Positions 25,110 to 33,659 of a stretch of DNA of 64,000 nt are shown here, piece after piece. Within the stretch, counting starts at the first letter, position 1; each line of letters begins with the position of its first letter. The position numbers and the translations under genes were made by a program. The stretch spans positions 31,420 to 95,419 of the forward strand of contig CAYPEI010000013.1 in the NCBI GenBank assembly GCA_964409775.1, given 5' to 3'. The notes under the pieces are model-generated. The model was not told where the DNA came from. It was given only the letters and a program-made list of their open reading frames with translations, and made no database searches. This DNA comes from JAHBXL01 sp964409775. GTDB lineage: Bacteria > Planctomycetota > Phycisphaerae > Phycisphaerales > UBA1924.

Positions 25110-27854
25110 ATGTTGCAAGGTCTCTGTTGCCGCTCCGCATCCATCGTCGCCGCGTTGGTCGGCTGCCTCGTGTCCGTCGCCCCGGCCGCGGCACAGAACG
25201 ACGGCCCCTGCTGCCTGCCCGACGGGACGTGGCTCTCGACCTCTCCGTGGAACTGCCACGTGCTCGGGGGGATCTTCAAGGTGAGCGGCGAGACGCAGCC
25301 GACGCCCTGCGGCTCGCTGGAGCCCGGCGTCAGCATGAGCCAGGCGGCGGTGCGGCGGCTGGTGCGGCAGGGCGTGGTCCACACGATCTGGAGCGATGCG
25401 CAGCCCATCGACCTGTACACGTCCGAGGACCCGGCGATCACGGGCATGTGGAGCCTGCTGGCGACCGGCGCGGTCATCGCGCCGCAGTTCCATGTCGATC
25501 TGCGGGATTACGACGCAAGCAGCATCGGGGCGAACGCGGAGGAGGCGGCCGCCGACGTCATCGACCGCGTCCAGGCCGCGGAGGTCGCCTGGCACACGGC
25601 GCACCCGGCGCTCCCCTTCCACTGGGCGCTGCGCCTGCAGAACCTTGGCCAGTCGCACCGGCACGAGCAGGGCGCGGCGTCGATGCTGGCGACGTTCTCG
25701 AACCACGAGGCGGACCTTCCCACGACCACCGGCGTGGCCCGCGTGGCCCAGAAGGACTACATCGCGCACAGGGGGCACGTCGGACAGGTCTCGGGCGATT
25801 CGTTCCACGTGATCGAGGAGGAGCGGGCGTTCTTCGGCCAGTTCACGAACGCCTATTACACCTCCGGCCCCGCCTCGGTGACGATCGACGGGGCGCCCGC
25901 CGGGGTCGTGACGGCTTTCAACCCCTCGACCGGCGTCTTCACGCTCAGTGGGGCGGTCCCGCCGGGCGCTGCGGCATTCGCGATCTCCCGCGGCGATCCG
26001 GCGCACCCGCAACGCGGGCTGCTGCCGTGCTACTTCTTCCGCAACGGCGCGATCGAGGTGGGCGAATGGGCGACCACGTTCTGCGAGTTCATCTCTTCCA
26101 ACGCGCCCGGACTGCCGCACCCAGTCGCCGTGGTGGTGGGGACCGAGGACATCGGCGAGGTCTCCATCGACTGGTCGAACTACGTGGAATACCTGAACGA
26201 TCCGAAGGCGGGCAACAACAACTTCAAGATCGATGCGAGCCACACGCTGGCGCAGTGGCACTCGGAGTTCGCGGGAGACCTCGATTTCGACCCACTACCG
26301 ACAGGTGGTTACAGCCCTGCAAACGGCAACTACCATTCCTACCTGAGCAGCACGTTCATCACGGCGTACAACTACCACCGGGAGGTGTCGACGTGGCGGC
26401 ACTTCCGGGGCCTCTGGCCGCGGGCCGGCCTGACGCAGTACATCCTCGGCAAGGGGTACGGGGTGACGCACGACGATGATCCGTACGAGGTGCCGACCGG
26501 GCCGGGCACGGCGTCGCATCACGGCCGGCGGAACTGGAAGGGGAGCGTGTCGTGGGACGCGTACTACTGCATCACCAATCCGGATCACGGATGGCGCCCG
26601 GGCGAGGATGGAGGGGTGCGGCCGATGACCTATGACGCGGCGAGCGTCATGAAAGGGACGGCGGCTTCAGCGACGGGCAGCCTGTTGGTTGGTGTGCTCA
26701 GCGATCCATTCTTCGATCCCGAGAATTATCTGATAGAGAATCACCGCCTTTTCGTCCAGTTCACTTCGGGCGCCAACTCCCTTGACCGGCGGATCATTGA
26801 GGTGACGGCATGGGATGGGGGCACAAACACTTTCACGCTGGCGTCGGCGTTCGAGTACGCCGTCGCTCCGGGTGATGCGTTCGTCCTTTATTATCCGAGT
26901 CTTCAGTATTTCGAATCAGCGGCGAACACGGCGATCTGGCCGACGATGGAGACGTACTGCGACCGTTACGGGCAGGCCGTGGACCGGTGGGGGTTCGAGG
27001 CGACGATGAAGAAGTGGGCCGCGGAGCAGACCCTGCGGCAGACGCGGGCGCTGCCGGACAACCCGTACGCGGTGTACTACTCGCCGGGGTCGGTTGTCGG
27101 GTATGGCCACGCCGGCGGGATCAAGGTCTCGTTCCAGACGACGTACCCGAATGCGCCCTTTACGGCCCAGGACGGCTGGCTGGGCGGGAGCGACTGGGCG
27201 GAGATCGGCATTCAGGCGATGAACTACGGGGTGAGCCACTTCGTTTGGTATCGGCCGAACATCATGGGCGGCGGCGCGGCCAACGCGAACTTCCTGCCCA
27301 TCATCGACGCGATCGCGGCCATGCACCAGGCGTACATCACGACCCTGCTGCCCGTGTACATGGGGATGGAGTGCATCGCGGACTGGAACCAGGACGGCGT
27401 GATCGATCAACTCGACGCCGACAAGTTCGGGAGCGACTGGCTGTCGGGCAAGATCGAGACGGACCTCAACCGCAACGGCCTGGTCGGGATCCCGGACGGC
27501 GATGGAGCGGGCAGCGACATGGACCTCTTTGAGAGCGCCCACCGGTACGGGATTTGCGGGAGCATCCCCGTAATGCACGACTGCGACCGGGACGGGATTC
27601 CCGATGCGACTGAGATCGCCAACGGCGCGCCCGATCTCAATCTCGACGGCATCCCGGATTCCTGCCAGACCGCCTGCGATGCCGACTGGTGCCACGACGG
27701 CTCGGTGGGGGTGCCGGACATCTTCTGCTTCCTCTCCGACTGGTTCGCCAACGATTCGACCGCCCGCAACTATGGCGGAACCCCGGGCGTCCCAGCGATC
27801 TTCGCATTCCTGGCAACGTGGTTCGCCACGGGCCAGGGGCCGTGCGTGCCGTAA
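25110..27854 (+). CDS. Secreted protein of unknown function with Ca-binding repeats and dockerin-like C-terminus
   Basis: A 914-residue exported protein. ATG 25110 has GGAGG six bases upstream and starts a signal peptide (SIVAALVGCLVSVAPAAA). A short Cys-rich motif follows (GPCCLPDGTW...C), frequent in planctomycete secreted proteins. The large body to about residue 750 is rich in Trp, Tyr and His and matches no family I can name. Residues about 755-870 hold Asp-rich calcium loops (DWNQDGVIDQLD, DLNRNGLVGIPDGD, DCDRDGIPDATE, DLNLDGIPDSC) like thrombospondin type 3 or EF-hand repeats. The tail has VPDIFCFLSDWF and VPAIFAFLATWF repeats ending GPCVP. It is monocistronic with its own promoter. 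Confidence 0.85.
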   Translation: MLQGLCCRSASIVAALVGCLVSVAPAAAQNDGPCCLPDGTWLSTSPWNCHVLGGIFKVSGETQPTPCGSLEPGVSMSQAAVRRLVRQGVVHTIWSDAQPIDLYTSEDPAITGMWSLLATGAVIAPQFHVDLRDYDASSIGANAEEAAADVIDRVQAAEVAWHTAHPALPFHWALRLQNLGQSHRHEQGAASMLATFSNHEADLPTTTGVARVAQKDYIAHRGHVGQVSGDSFHVIEEERAFFGQFTNAYYTSGPASVTIDGAPAGVVTAFNPSTGVFTLSGAVPPGAAAFAISRGDPAHPQRGLLPCYFFRNGAIEVGEWATTFCEFISSNAPGLPHPVAVVVGTEDIGEVSIDWSNYVEYLNDPKAGNNNFKIDASHTLAQWHSEFAGDLDFDPLPTGGYSPANGNYHSYLSSTFITAYNYHREVSTWRHFRGLWPRAGLTQYILGKGYGVTHDDDPYEVPTGPGTASHHGRRNWKGSVSWDAYYCITNPDHGWRPGEDGGVRPMTYDAASVMKGTAASATGSLLVGVLSDPFFDPENYLIENHRLFVQFTSGANSLDRRIIEVTAWDGGTNTFTLASAFEYAVAPGDAFVLYYPSLQYFESAANTAIWPTMETYCDRYGQAVDRWGFEATMKKWAAEQTLRQTRALPDNPYAVYYSPGSVVGYGHAGGIKVSFQTTYPNAPFTAQDGWLGGSDWAEIGIQAMNYGVSHFVWYRPNIMGGGAANANFLPIIDAIAAMHQAYITTLLPVYMGMECIADWNQDGVIDQLDADKFGSDWLSGKIETDLNRNGLVGIPDGDGAGSDMDLFESAHRYGICGSIPVMHDCDRDGIPDATEIANGAPDLNLDGIPDSCQTACDADWCHDGSVGVPDIFCFLSDWFANDSTARNYGGTPGVPAIFAFLATWFATGQGPCVP

Positions 27855-27971
27855 CACAGACCTTCCGGCTGTTTGACGGCACGTTCGCGATCAGGAACGC
27901 AAGTGCGGCCGTGTGCTCGGGAGGTCAACTCGGCGCAGAGTCGCCGCGCTCGGCCTGTCGGAATATGGGTA

Positions 27972-29576
27972 TCACTCCCGCCGCCCAACGGCGCGCGAGA
28001 GCAGCACCCCGCCGATCACCGCCCCCACCAGCCCGATCCCCGCCATCGTCGCGCCCGCCGCGGCCAACTGGTCCTCCCGCAGATAGTGCAACTGGTCCAG
28101 CAGGTATTGAGCCAGGCTCTCCAGCCCCGGCGGCTGCACTTGCACGCTCGACTCGATCTCGTGCACACTCAGCAGGCCCAGCGCCACCGCCCCGCCCATC
28201 ACCACGCCCCACCGCCCGCGAACGCACGCCGCCAGCCAGCCCCGCAGCGTCATCGCCCCGTCGAGTTCCCGCAGCCCGCGATGTTCCCGCCCCTCGCTCG
28301 TCCCGCTCCACAGCCCGATCAGCACCCCGATGAACGCGAACCGCGCCAGGTGCGTCGCCACCACCAGCGATGCCCCCGAAAACGCCGCGCCCTGCGAATA
28401 CGCGCTCCCCACCAGCACCCCGGGAACCAGCCCCGCGATCGTCAGCCACAGCACCGGCCCGCCGATCCGCCTTGTCCGGTCCTCTCCCCGGCCGTTGGCC
28501 ACCGCTACCCACGCCCCCAGCAGCACCAGCGACCCCAGCCCGCCGACCCACGCCCCCGTCCGCGAACTCGCCGCCACGCTCGCGCCCGCATCCCGCCAGA
28601 ACCCCGCATACGCCGACGGCTCGCGGATGCTCAGCACAAACAACAGCATCGGCGCTACGACACTCGCCGCCCAGATGCAGCACGCCGCGCCCGTCAGCGC
28701 CACCGCAGCGACCCCGCGGCGATGATGCACCGGCGGTTCGCAGTTCTCCGGTTCCCCGCCCTCCCGCCCCGGCCCCGGCGGGATCAGCCGCAGCACGAAG
28801 ATCGCGCCGGCGACCGCGACCCCCAGCATCGGCAGCGACGCGATCCACACCCCGCGGATGTCCGGCACCCGGTTCATCTCCGACCACAGCCAGATCGTGT
28901 ACGTGTTCACCTGCGCCACATGCAGCGGGATCGCCGACCCCGCCATGATCAGCCCGCACAGCGCCGCGGCACGCGCCAGGTCCCCCCGCAGCATCCGCAA
29001 CACCTGCCCCGCCCGCATCACACTCGATGCCCCATCCGTCCGCATCGCATCCAGCACACCCTGCGACACCCGCCCCGCCGCCGGCGCAAGCACCAGCAGC
29101 GCCAGCGGCCACACCCACAGCACAAGCCCGCCGATCGCCATGCCGCGCCACGCCCAGACCGATGCCCACGGCGGCGCAACCGCCAGCGCATCCCCCAGCC
29201 AACTCCCCGGCGACCGCAGCAGGTTCCACCCGGCAAAGGCGAGGTAACTCGGCAGCAGCAGGGGGGTCATCCCGATTCCCATCGCCCACCCGCGTGCCTT
29301 TCCCGACAGCCCCCGCATCCACCACCCCCACACCAGCCCCAGCCCCGCCGCCAGCACGCCGATCAGCGAGCACCACAGCACCGTCTGCCCCAGCGCGATC
29401 GGCCCCGCCCAGTGCGCAAAGAACCCCACCCGGTCCCCCGCCGCGATGGGCGACTCCATCCCCCACACCCGCCGGAACACCTGCCCCGCCGGCACGATCA
29501 CCAGCACCACCGTGATCACCCACAGCAGAGCCGTCCCGTAGTCGGCGGAGGTCAATCGGCGGGCGATGGAGGACAT
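27972..29576 (-). CDS. ABC-type transporter permease, two-module (iron/thiamine type)
   Basis: A 534-residue polytopic membrane protein, counted from ATG 29576, with about 11-12 hydrophobic helices. Two permease modules are visible. The first has the cytoplasmic EAA-like loop DAMRTDGASSVMRAGQVLR near residues 178-196, which docks the ATPase subunit. Fused double permeases of this size occur in ferric-ion and thiamine importers (FbpB/ThiP types). No ATPase or binding protein gene is adjacent, so the substrate cannot be inferred. A codon further upstream would add a non-hydrophobic extension and is less likely. It is convergent with the gene at 25110. Confidence 0.75.
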   Translation of the reverse strand: MSSIARRLTSADYGTALLWVITVVLVIVPAGQVFRRVWGMESPIAAGDRVGFFAHWAGPIALGQTVLWCSLIGVLAAGLGLVWGWWMRGLSGKARGWAMGIGMTPLLLPSYLAFAGWNLLRSPGSWLGDALAVAPPWASVWAWRGMAIGGLVLWVWPLALLVLAPAAGRVSQGVLDAMRTDGASSVMRAGQVLRMLRGDLARAAALCGLIMAGSAIPLHVAQVNTYTIWLWSEMNRVPDIRGVWIASLPMLGVAVAGAIFVLRLIPPGPGREGGEPENCEPPVHHRRGVAAVALTGAACCIWAASVVAPMLLFVLSIREPSAYAGFWRDAGASVAASSRTGAWVGGLGSLVLLGAWVAVANGRGEDRTRRIGGPVLWLTIAGLVPGVLVGSAYSQGAAFSGASLVVATHLARFAFIGVLIGLWSGTSEGREHRGLRELDGAMTLRGWLAACVRGRWGVVMGGAVALGLLSVHEIESSVQVQPPGLESLAQYLLDQLHYLREDQLAAAGATMAGIGLVGAVIGGVLLSRAVGRRE

Positions 29577-29689
29577 CGCGGCAAGTCTACCTGCTGCAGG
29601 CAAACCTTTTGCCCGCTTCAGGTGCCGACGCAACCAAATGAGGCCACGCGCTCACAATCTCCCGCGATCCCGGTATGATCTCGGCCCAT

Positions 29690-30859
29690 ATGGCCACGAA
29701 CGCCGCCACCTCATCCAGATCCAGCAAGCGCGCCGCCGACGCCCCGGCCTACCCCCAGCGTCAGGCCCGCCTCGCCCGCGCCCTCGCCGACAAGCAACTC
29801 GACGCTCTCCTCATCACCAACCCCAAGGATGTGGGGTACCTCACCGGCTTCCTCGGCGGCGACTCCTACCTCCTCTGCCACGCCTCCGCATCCGCCTCCG
29901 GCGCACCCCCCGTCCCCACACTCATCAGCGACTTTCGATACAAGGAAGAACTGGAACCCATCGAAACAGGGGGGTCTGCGCGCATATTCATTCGCTCGCG
30001 CTCCATGGTCGAGGCGATCGCCGAAGTTCTCGAGCCCCTCGGCGATGCCCGCATCGGCGTGCAGGCCGAGACCATGACCCTCGCCGAGAAGGCCTCGATC
30101 CAGCGCAAGTCCAAGCGCAAGTTGATTGACACCAATGGGTTAGTCTCAGCCCTGCGCGTCATCAAGGACGCCGCCGAGATCGCCCTCATCCGCAAGGCCG
30201 TCAAGATCCAAGAGGCCGCCCTCGAAGCCGTCCTGCCGACCATCAAGCCGGGGGGGGGTCAGTCCGAACTGGAAGTCGCGGCCCGCCTTGAGTTTGAGAT
30301 GAAGACCCGCGGCTCCTCCGAGCCCGGCTTCCAGACCATCGTCGCCGCCGCGGCCGCCAGCAGCCTCCCGCACTACCGCCCGACCGGCGCGAAGATCAAG
30401 GCCAAGCAACTCCTGCTCATCGACTGGGGCGCGGTCTATCAGGGCTACCACTCCGACATGACCCGCACCTTCGCCGTCGGCAAGGTGCCCGAGAAGATGA
30501 ACGAAATCTACACGATCGTGTACGATGCCCACATGTTGGCGGCCCAGGCTCTCGCCGCCGGCAAGACCACGACCGAAATCGACATGATCGCCCGCAAGCA
30601 CATCGCCAAGCACGGATACTCCGAGTTCTTCGGCCACGGCCTCGGCCACGGCATCGGGCTCAACGGCCACGAAGAGCCCCGCCTCACCAACATGCTCACG
30701 CCCCGCAAACTCGAACCCGGCATGGTCGTCACCATCGAGCCGGGCATCTACCTCCCCGGCGTCGGTGGGGTCCGCATCGAGGACGACTACCTCGTCACCG
30801 ATGACGGGTCCGAGTGCCTCTGCCGCATGAAGAGAGATGCGAAGTGGGCTGCTTTGTAG
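29690..30859 (+). CDS. M24-family metallopeptidase (Xaa-Pro aminopeptidase/prolidase type)
   Basis: A 389-residue dinuclear-metal peptidase cleaving Xaa-Pro bonds. The creatinase N-domain is at about 20-150 and the pita-bread domain at about 160-380. Ligands are D245 (LLIDWGAV), D256 (SDMTRT), the His of GHGLGHGIGL (316-320), E350 (VTIEPG) and E364 (RIEDDYLV). ATG 29675 is also possible, but a TATGAT resembling a -10 box spans 29674-29679, which would make ATG 29690 nearly leaderless. A run of nine G lies at 30250-30258 inside the gene. pepQ-type genes next to accB-accC are common, usually with efp, which is absent here. Confidence 0.92.
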   Translation: MATNAATSSRSSKRAADAPAYPQRQARLARALADKQLDALLITNPKDVGYLTGFLGGDSYLLCHASASASGAPPVPTLISDFRYKEELEPIETGGSARIFIRSRSMVEAIAEVLEPLGDARIGVQAETMTLAEKASIQRKSKRKLIDTNGLVSALRVIKDAAEIALIRKAVKIQEAALEAVLPTIKPGGGQSELEVAARLEFEMKTRGSSEPGFQTIVAAAAASSLPHYRPTGAKIKAKQLLLIDWGAVYQGYHSDMTRTFAVGKVPEKMNEIYTIVYDAHMLAAQALAAGKTTTEIDMIARKHIAKHGYSEFFGHGLGHGIGLNGHEEPRLTNMLTPRKLEPGMVVTIEPGIYLPGVGGVRIEDDYLVTDDGSECLCRMKRDAKWAAL

Positions 30860-30890
30860 AAGCGGCGGGTTCGATTCCGGCCGCCTTCGC

Positions 30891-30914
30891 TCCCCTGGTC
30901 CCTCGATCCCTTCC
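30891..30914 (+). repeat. Degenerate octamer array between peptidase and accB
   Basis: Three imperfect eight-base units, TCCCCTGG, TCCCTCGA and TCCCTTCC, followed by related sequence up to the accB start. They resemble the perfect TCCCTTGG array at 44371-44394. The gap between the two genes is 70 bases. Confidence 0.5.
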
Positions 30915-30929
30915 CCCGGATCCCTCCAC

Positions 30930-31454
30930 ATGATCGACATCCGCAAGTTGAAAGAACTCGTCCGCCTGATGGTCGAAAACGATCTGTCGGAACTCGACCT
31001 CAAAGACCAGCAGGAGACGGTGACCGTCAAACGCGGCGGCGCAGCGCCAGTCATCCACCACGCGCCGGTCTACTCGGGCGCAGCGCTGGCCCCATCGGCC
31101 GCCGCGGCGGGCTACGGCGCCACCACCGGCGAGTCCGCCGCACCCTCGACCGACATCGCCGAGAGCCGCCAGGGCGCAGGCCGCCCCGGCGCCGCCGTCG
31201 AGGACACCACCGGGCTTGTCCCCATCAACTCCCCGATGGTCGGCACCGTCTACCTCGCGCCCAACCCGGAGTCCCCGCCCTTCGCGACCGTCGGCGCCAG
31301 CATCGGGCCCGACACCACCGTGTGCATCATCGAGGCGATGAAGGTGTTCAGCGAGATCAAGGCCGAGGTCAGCGGCACCATCGAGCGCGTCCTCATCCAG
31401 AACGGCAAGCCCGTGCAGTATGGCCAGGCGATGTTCCTTGTGAGGCCCTCCTAA
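30930..31454 (+). CDS. accB: Biotin carboxyl carrier protein of acetyl-CoA carboxylase
   Basis: A 174-residue carrier that moves carboxybiotin between biotin carboxylase and carboxyltransferase for fatty acid synthesis. The N-terminal IDIRKLKELVRLM is typical of AccB, followed by an Ala/Pro/Gly-rich mobile linker (about 36-95). The C-terminal biotinyl domain has PMVGT and the biotinylation motif EAMK with K138. ATG 30930 starts the family N-terminus; the frame upstream overlaps the peptidase gene and is not homologous. accC begins five bases after the stop. Confidence 0.96.
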   Translation: MIDIRKLKELVRLMVENDLSELDLKDQQETVTVKRGGAAPVIHHAPVYSGAALAPSAAAAGYGATTGESAAPSTDIAESRQGAGRPGAAVEDTTGLVPINSPMVGTVYLAPNPESPPFATVGASIGPDTTVCIIEAMKVFSEIKAEVSGTIERVLIQNGKPVQYGQAMFLVRPS

Positions 31455-31458
31455 CGCC

Positions 31459-32799
31459 ATGTTCAGCCGAATCCTCATCGCGAACCGTGGCGAGATCGCC
31501 CTCCGAGTCATCCGCGCCTGCCGCGAGATGGGCATCGAGTCCGTCGTCGTCTACTCCGAGGCCGACAAGGGCGCGCCGTACCTGACGCTCGCCGATGAAG
31601 CCATCTGCATCGGCCCCGGCCCGTCGAAAGAGAGTTATCTCAACATCCCCCGCATCATCGCCGCGGCGGAGGTCGCCAACGTCGATGCCATCCACCCCGG
31701 CTACGGCTTCCTCTCCGAGCGTGCCGAGTTCGCCCAGGTCTGCCGCGACTGCAAGATCGAGTTCATCGGCCCCTCCCCCGAGGCCATGGCGCGCCTGGGC
31801 GACAAGGTCGCCTGCAAGAACGCCGCGAAGGAAGCGGGCGTGCCGATCTTCCCCGGCTCGCCGGGCGCGGTTGAAGATGAGGATGAGGCGGCGAAGATCG
31901 CGGAGAAGATCGGGTATCCGGTGATCATCAAGGCGGCGGCGGGCGGCGGCGGTCGCGGCATGCGCGTCTGCCACAACGAGGGCGCGCTCCGCACCAACCT
32001 CCGCAACGCCTCGACCGAGGCCAAGGCCGCGTTCGGCAACGGCGCGGTCTTCATCGAGAAGTTCCTGGAGCACGCGCGGCACATTGAGGTGCAGGTCCTC
32101 GGCGACAAGCACGGCAACGCCGTGCACCTGTTCGAGCGCGACTGCTCCATGCAGCGCCGCCACCAGAAGGTGATCGAGGAAGCGCCCGCGCCCGGAGTCG
32201 ATCGCCGCAGGATCACCGCGCTGTGCGAGTCGGCCGCGAAGCTGATCCGCGAGGCGCACTACGCCGGCGCGGCGACCGTCGAGTTCCTCATGGACAAGGA
32301 TCAGAACTTCTACATGCTCGAGGTCAACACGCGTGTGCAGGTCGAGCATCCCGTGACCGAGCAGATCACCGGCGTCGACATCGTGAAGGAACAGATCCGC
32401 GTCGCCTTCGGCGAAAAACTGAGCATCCGCCAGGAAGACGTCGTCGTCCGCGGCCACGCGATCGAATGCCGCATCAACGCCGAAGACCCCGACAAGAACT
32501 TCATGCCCTCACCCGGTCTGGTCGCGAAGTTCGAGCCGCCGGGCGGCCCCGGCGTGCGGATGGATACACACGTTGTGACCGGCTACACCGTGCCGACCAA
32601 CTACGACAGCATGATCGGCAAACTGATCATCTCTGCCCCGACCCGCCGCGAAGCGATCGTCCGCACCGAGCGCGCCCTCCGCGAGTTCAGGATCGAGCCC
32701 ATCAAGACGACGATCGGCCTCCACCGCCGCCTCATGCAGAACGCGGCGTTCCAGGAAGGTGGCATTGATATCCACTTCCTCGAGCGGCTGCTGAAGTAA
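31459..32799 (+). CDS. accC: Biotin carboxylase subunit of acetyl-CoA carboxylase
   Basis: A 446-residue ATP-grasp enzyme that carboxylates the biotin on AccB using bicarbonate and ATP. It has full family length. The N-domain begins RILIANRGEIALRVIRACRE. The glycine-rich ATP lid is KAAAGGGGRGMRV (near 156-168) and the catalytic region includes EVNTRVQVEHPVTE near 290-303. It lies four bases after accB, so the two are co-transcribed. Confidence 0.97.
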   Translation: MFSRILIANRGEIALRVIRACREMGIESVVVYSEADKGAPYLTLADEAICIGPGPSKESYLNIPRIIAAAEVANVDAIHPGYGFLSERAEFAQVCRDCKIEFIGPSPEAMARLGDKVACKNAAKEAGVPIFPGSPGAVEDEDEAAKIAEKIGYPVIIKAAAGGGGRGMRVCHNEGALRTNLRNASTEAKAAFGNGAVFIEKFLEHARHIEVQVLGDKHGNAVHLFERDCSMQRRHQKVIEEAPAPGVDRRRITALCESAAKLIREAHYAGAATVEFLMDKDQNFYMLEVNTRVQVEHPVTEQITGVDIVKEQIRVAFGEKLSIRQEDVVVRGHAIECRINAEDPDKNFMPSPGLVAKFEPPGGPGVRMDTHVVTGYTVPTNYDSMIGKLIISAPTRREAIVRTERALREFRIEPIKTTIGLHRRLMQNAAFQEGGIDIHFLERLLK

Positions 32800-32834
32800 G
32801 GCTGGGAAGGCAGGTACGCCGAGTTCGCCGAGCA

Positions 32835-32850
32835 GCGCAGAGGGCGCGGA
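32835..32850 (+). repeat. 3' arm of inverted repeat bounding the nucleotidyltransferase-like gene
   Basis: GCGCAGAGGGCGCGGA matches the reverse complement of 33558-33572 except for one extra G. It lies 28 bases beyond the stop of the gene at 32878. On the coding strand it is the CTCTG-type 3' arm, the same polarity as in the two GxxExxY elements. Confidence 0.7.
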
Positions 32851-32851
32851 C

Positions 32852-32870
32852 AAGCACCTGCGAGGTGCTT
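32852..32870. terminator. Hairpin between convergent accC and nucleotidyltransferase-like genes
   Basis: AAGCACCT and AGGTGCTT form a perfect eight-base-pair stem with loop GCG, immediately inside the repeat arm. It is placed to serve both converging genes, but neither strand has a T-run after it, so termination is uncertain. Confidence 0.45.
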
Positions 32871-32877
32871 GGGTTCG

Positions 32878-33471
32878 TCAACCCTCCGGGGTGTCAATCA
32901 ACTCCTGCAGCCTCCCCGCCAGCACCGACGGCAGCCGCTCCGTCCACGACTGATCGATCAGCCCGACGCCGATCATGTCGAGCAGATGGACCTGATCCTT
33001 GCGGCGGTACGCGGTCAGCTTGATGCGCACCAGCGCGTCGAGGTTGATGACGCAAAACAAGCCCATGTCGCTCGACTCGGCGACATCCGGGTTTGCCGCG
33101 GGCTCGCCCGGCCGGACGAACTCCCCCGCGAATACGATGTGCACCGCATCGCGCGCGCTCGCATCGGCACCGTCGAGGAACAGGTGCATGCCCGCGGCCT
33201 GCCGATAGACAAATCCACCCTTCTCCAGAGCTACCTTCGCGGCTTCCAGGTCCGCCCGCCGGATCAACACATCCACATCCTGCGTGTTCCGCACCGCAGC
33301 CCGATCCACTGTCGCAACCCACGCCGCGACGGCATTCCCGCCAACGATCGCGTACGGCACGCTCCCGGCCTTCAACGCGGCCGCCGCTCGAACAAGACGT
33401 TGGCGCACGAGTTCCACGGCATCCACCATCCTTTGCAGAACGTCATCTGGTATGGGAACTGCGCTGCTCAC
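32878..33471 (-). CDS. Nucleotidyltransferase-fold protein (MNT/AbiEii-like)
   Basis: A 197-residue protein with the nucleotidyltransferase motifs: YAIVGGNAVAAW (about 40-51) gives the Gly-Gly loop, and RNTQDVDVLI (about 61-70) gives the Asp-x-Asp metal pair. A third acidic position may be in DAVHIVFAGE. Orphan proteins of this kind include antitoxins and substrate-modifying transferases; no HEPN or toxin partner is adjacent. The gene lies between inverted CAGAG-type repeats, with a heptamer array just beyond the 5' arm, and appears to be a passenger like the GxxExxY genes. Confidence 0.75.
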   Translation of the reverse strand: MSSAVPIPDDVLQRMVDAVELVRQRLVRAAAALKAGSVPYAIVGGNAVAAWVATVDRAAVRNTQDVDVLIRRADLEAAKVALEKGGFVYRQAAGMHLFLDGADASARDAVHIVFAGEFVRPGEPAANPDVAESSDMGLFCVINLDALVRIKLTAYRRKDQVHLLDMIGVGLIDQSWTERLPSVLAGRLQELIDTPEG

Positions 33472-33557
33472 CTTGGATGATAGGGAATCGTGATCCCCGG
33501 CACTCTGCCCCCCTGCCCATTACCCACCGTGACCAGCCTTCCGCCTCTCTCTGCGTC

Positions 33558-33572
33558 TCCGCGCCTCTGCGC
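33558..33572 (-). repeat. 5' arm of inverted repeat bounding the nucleotidyltransferase-like gene
   Basis: On the minus strand this reads GCGCAGAGGCGCGGA, the counterpart of 32835-32850, and is followed by further GACGCAGAGAG sequence. It lies 87 bases upstream of the gene's start codon and 14 bases from a heptamer array. Confidence 0.7.
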
Positions 33573-33585
33573 GAGCCACAATCAC

Positions 33586-33648
33586 CCGCACTCCGCACTC
33601 CGCACTCCGCACTCCGCACTCCGCACTCCGCACTCCAAAATCCAAAAT
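33586..33648 (+). repeat. Heptanucleotide tandem array with two unit types
   Basis: Seven perfect CCGCACT units (33586-33634) are followed in register by two CCAAAAT units (33635-33648). The array lies 12 bases beyond the stop of the phosphatase gene at 33660. The seven-base period is shared with the array at 19621-19690, although the unit sequence differs. Confidence 0.95.
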
Positions 33649-33659
33649 CTCCTCCCCCC

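Noticed and set aside
30860..30890. tRNA-like T-arm (GGGTTCGATTCC) after the peptidase gene
   Set aside because: No anticodon arm, D arm or acceptor stem can be found upstream, since the preceding bases are peptidase codons. The arms also form a simple GAAGCGGC/GCCGCCTTC hairpin with a bulge. It could be a weak terminator or a degenerate tRNA fragment, but it is not a tRNA gene.
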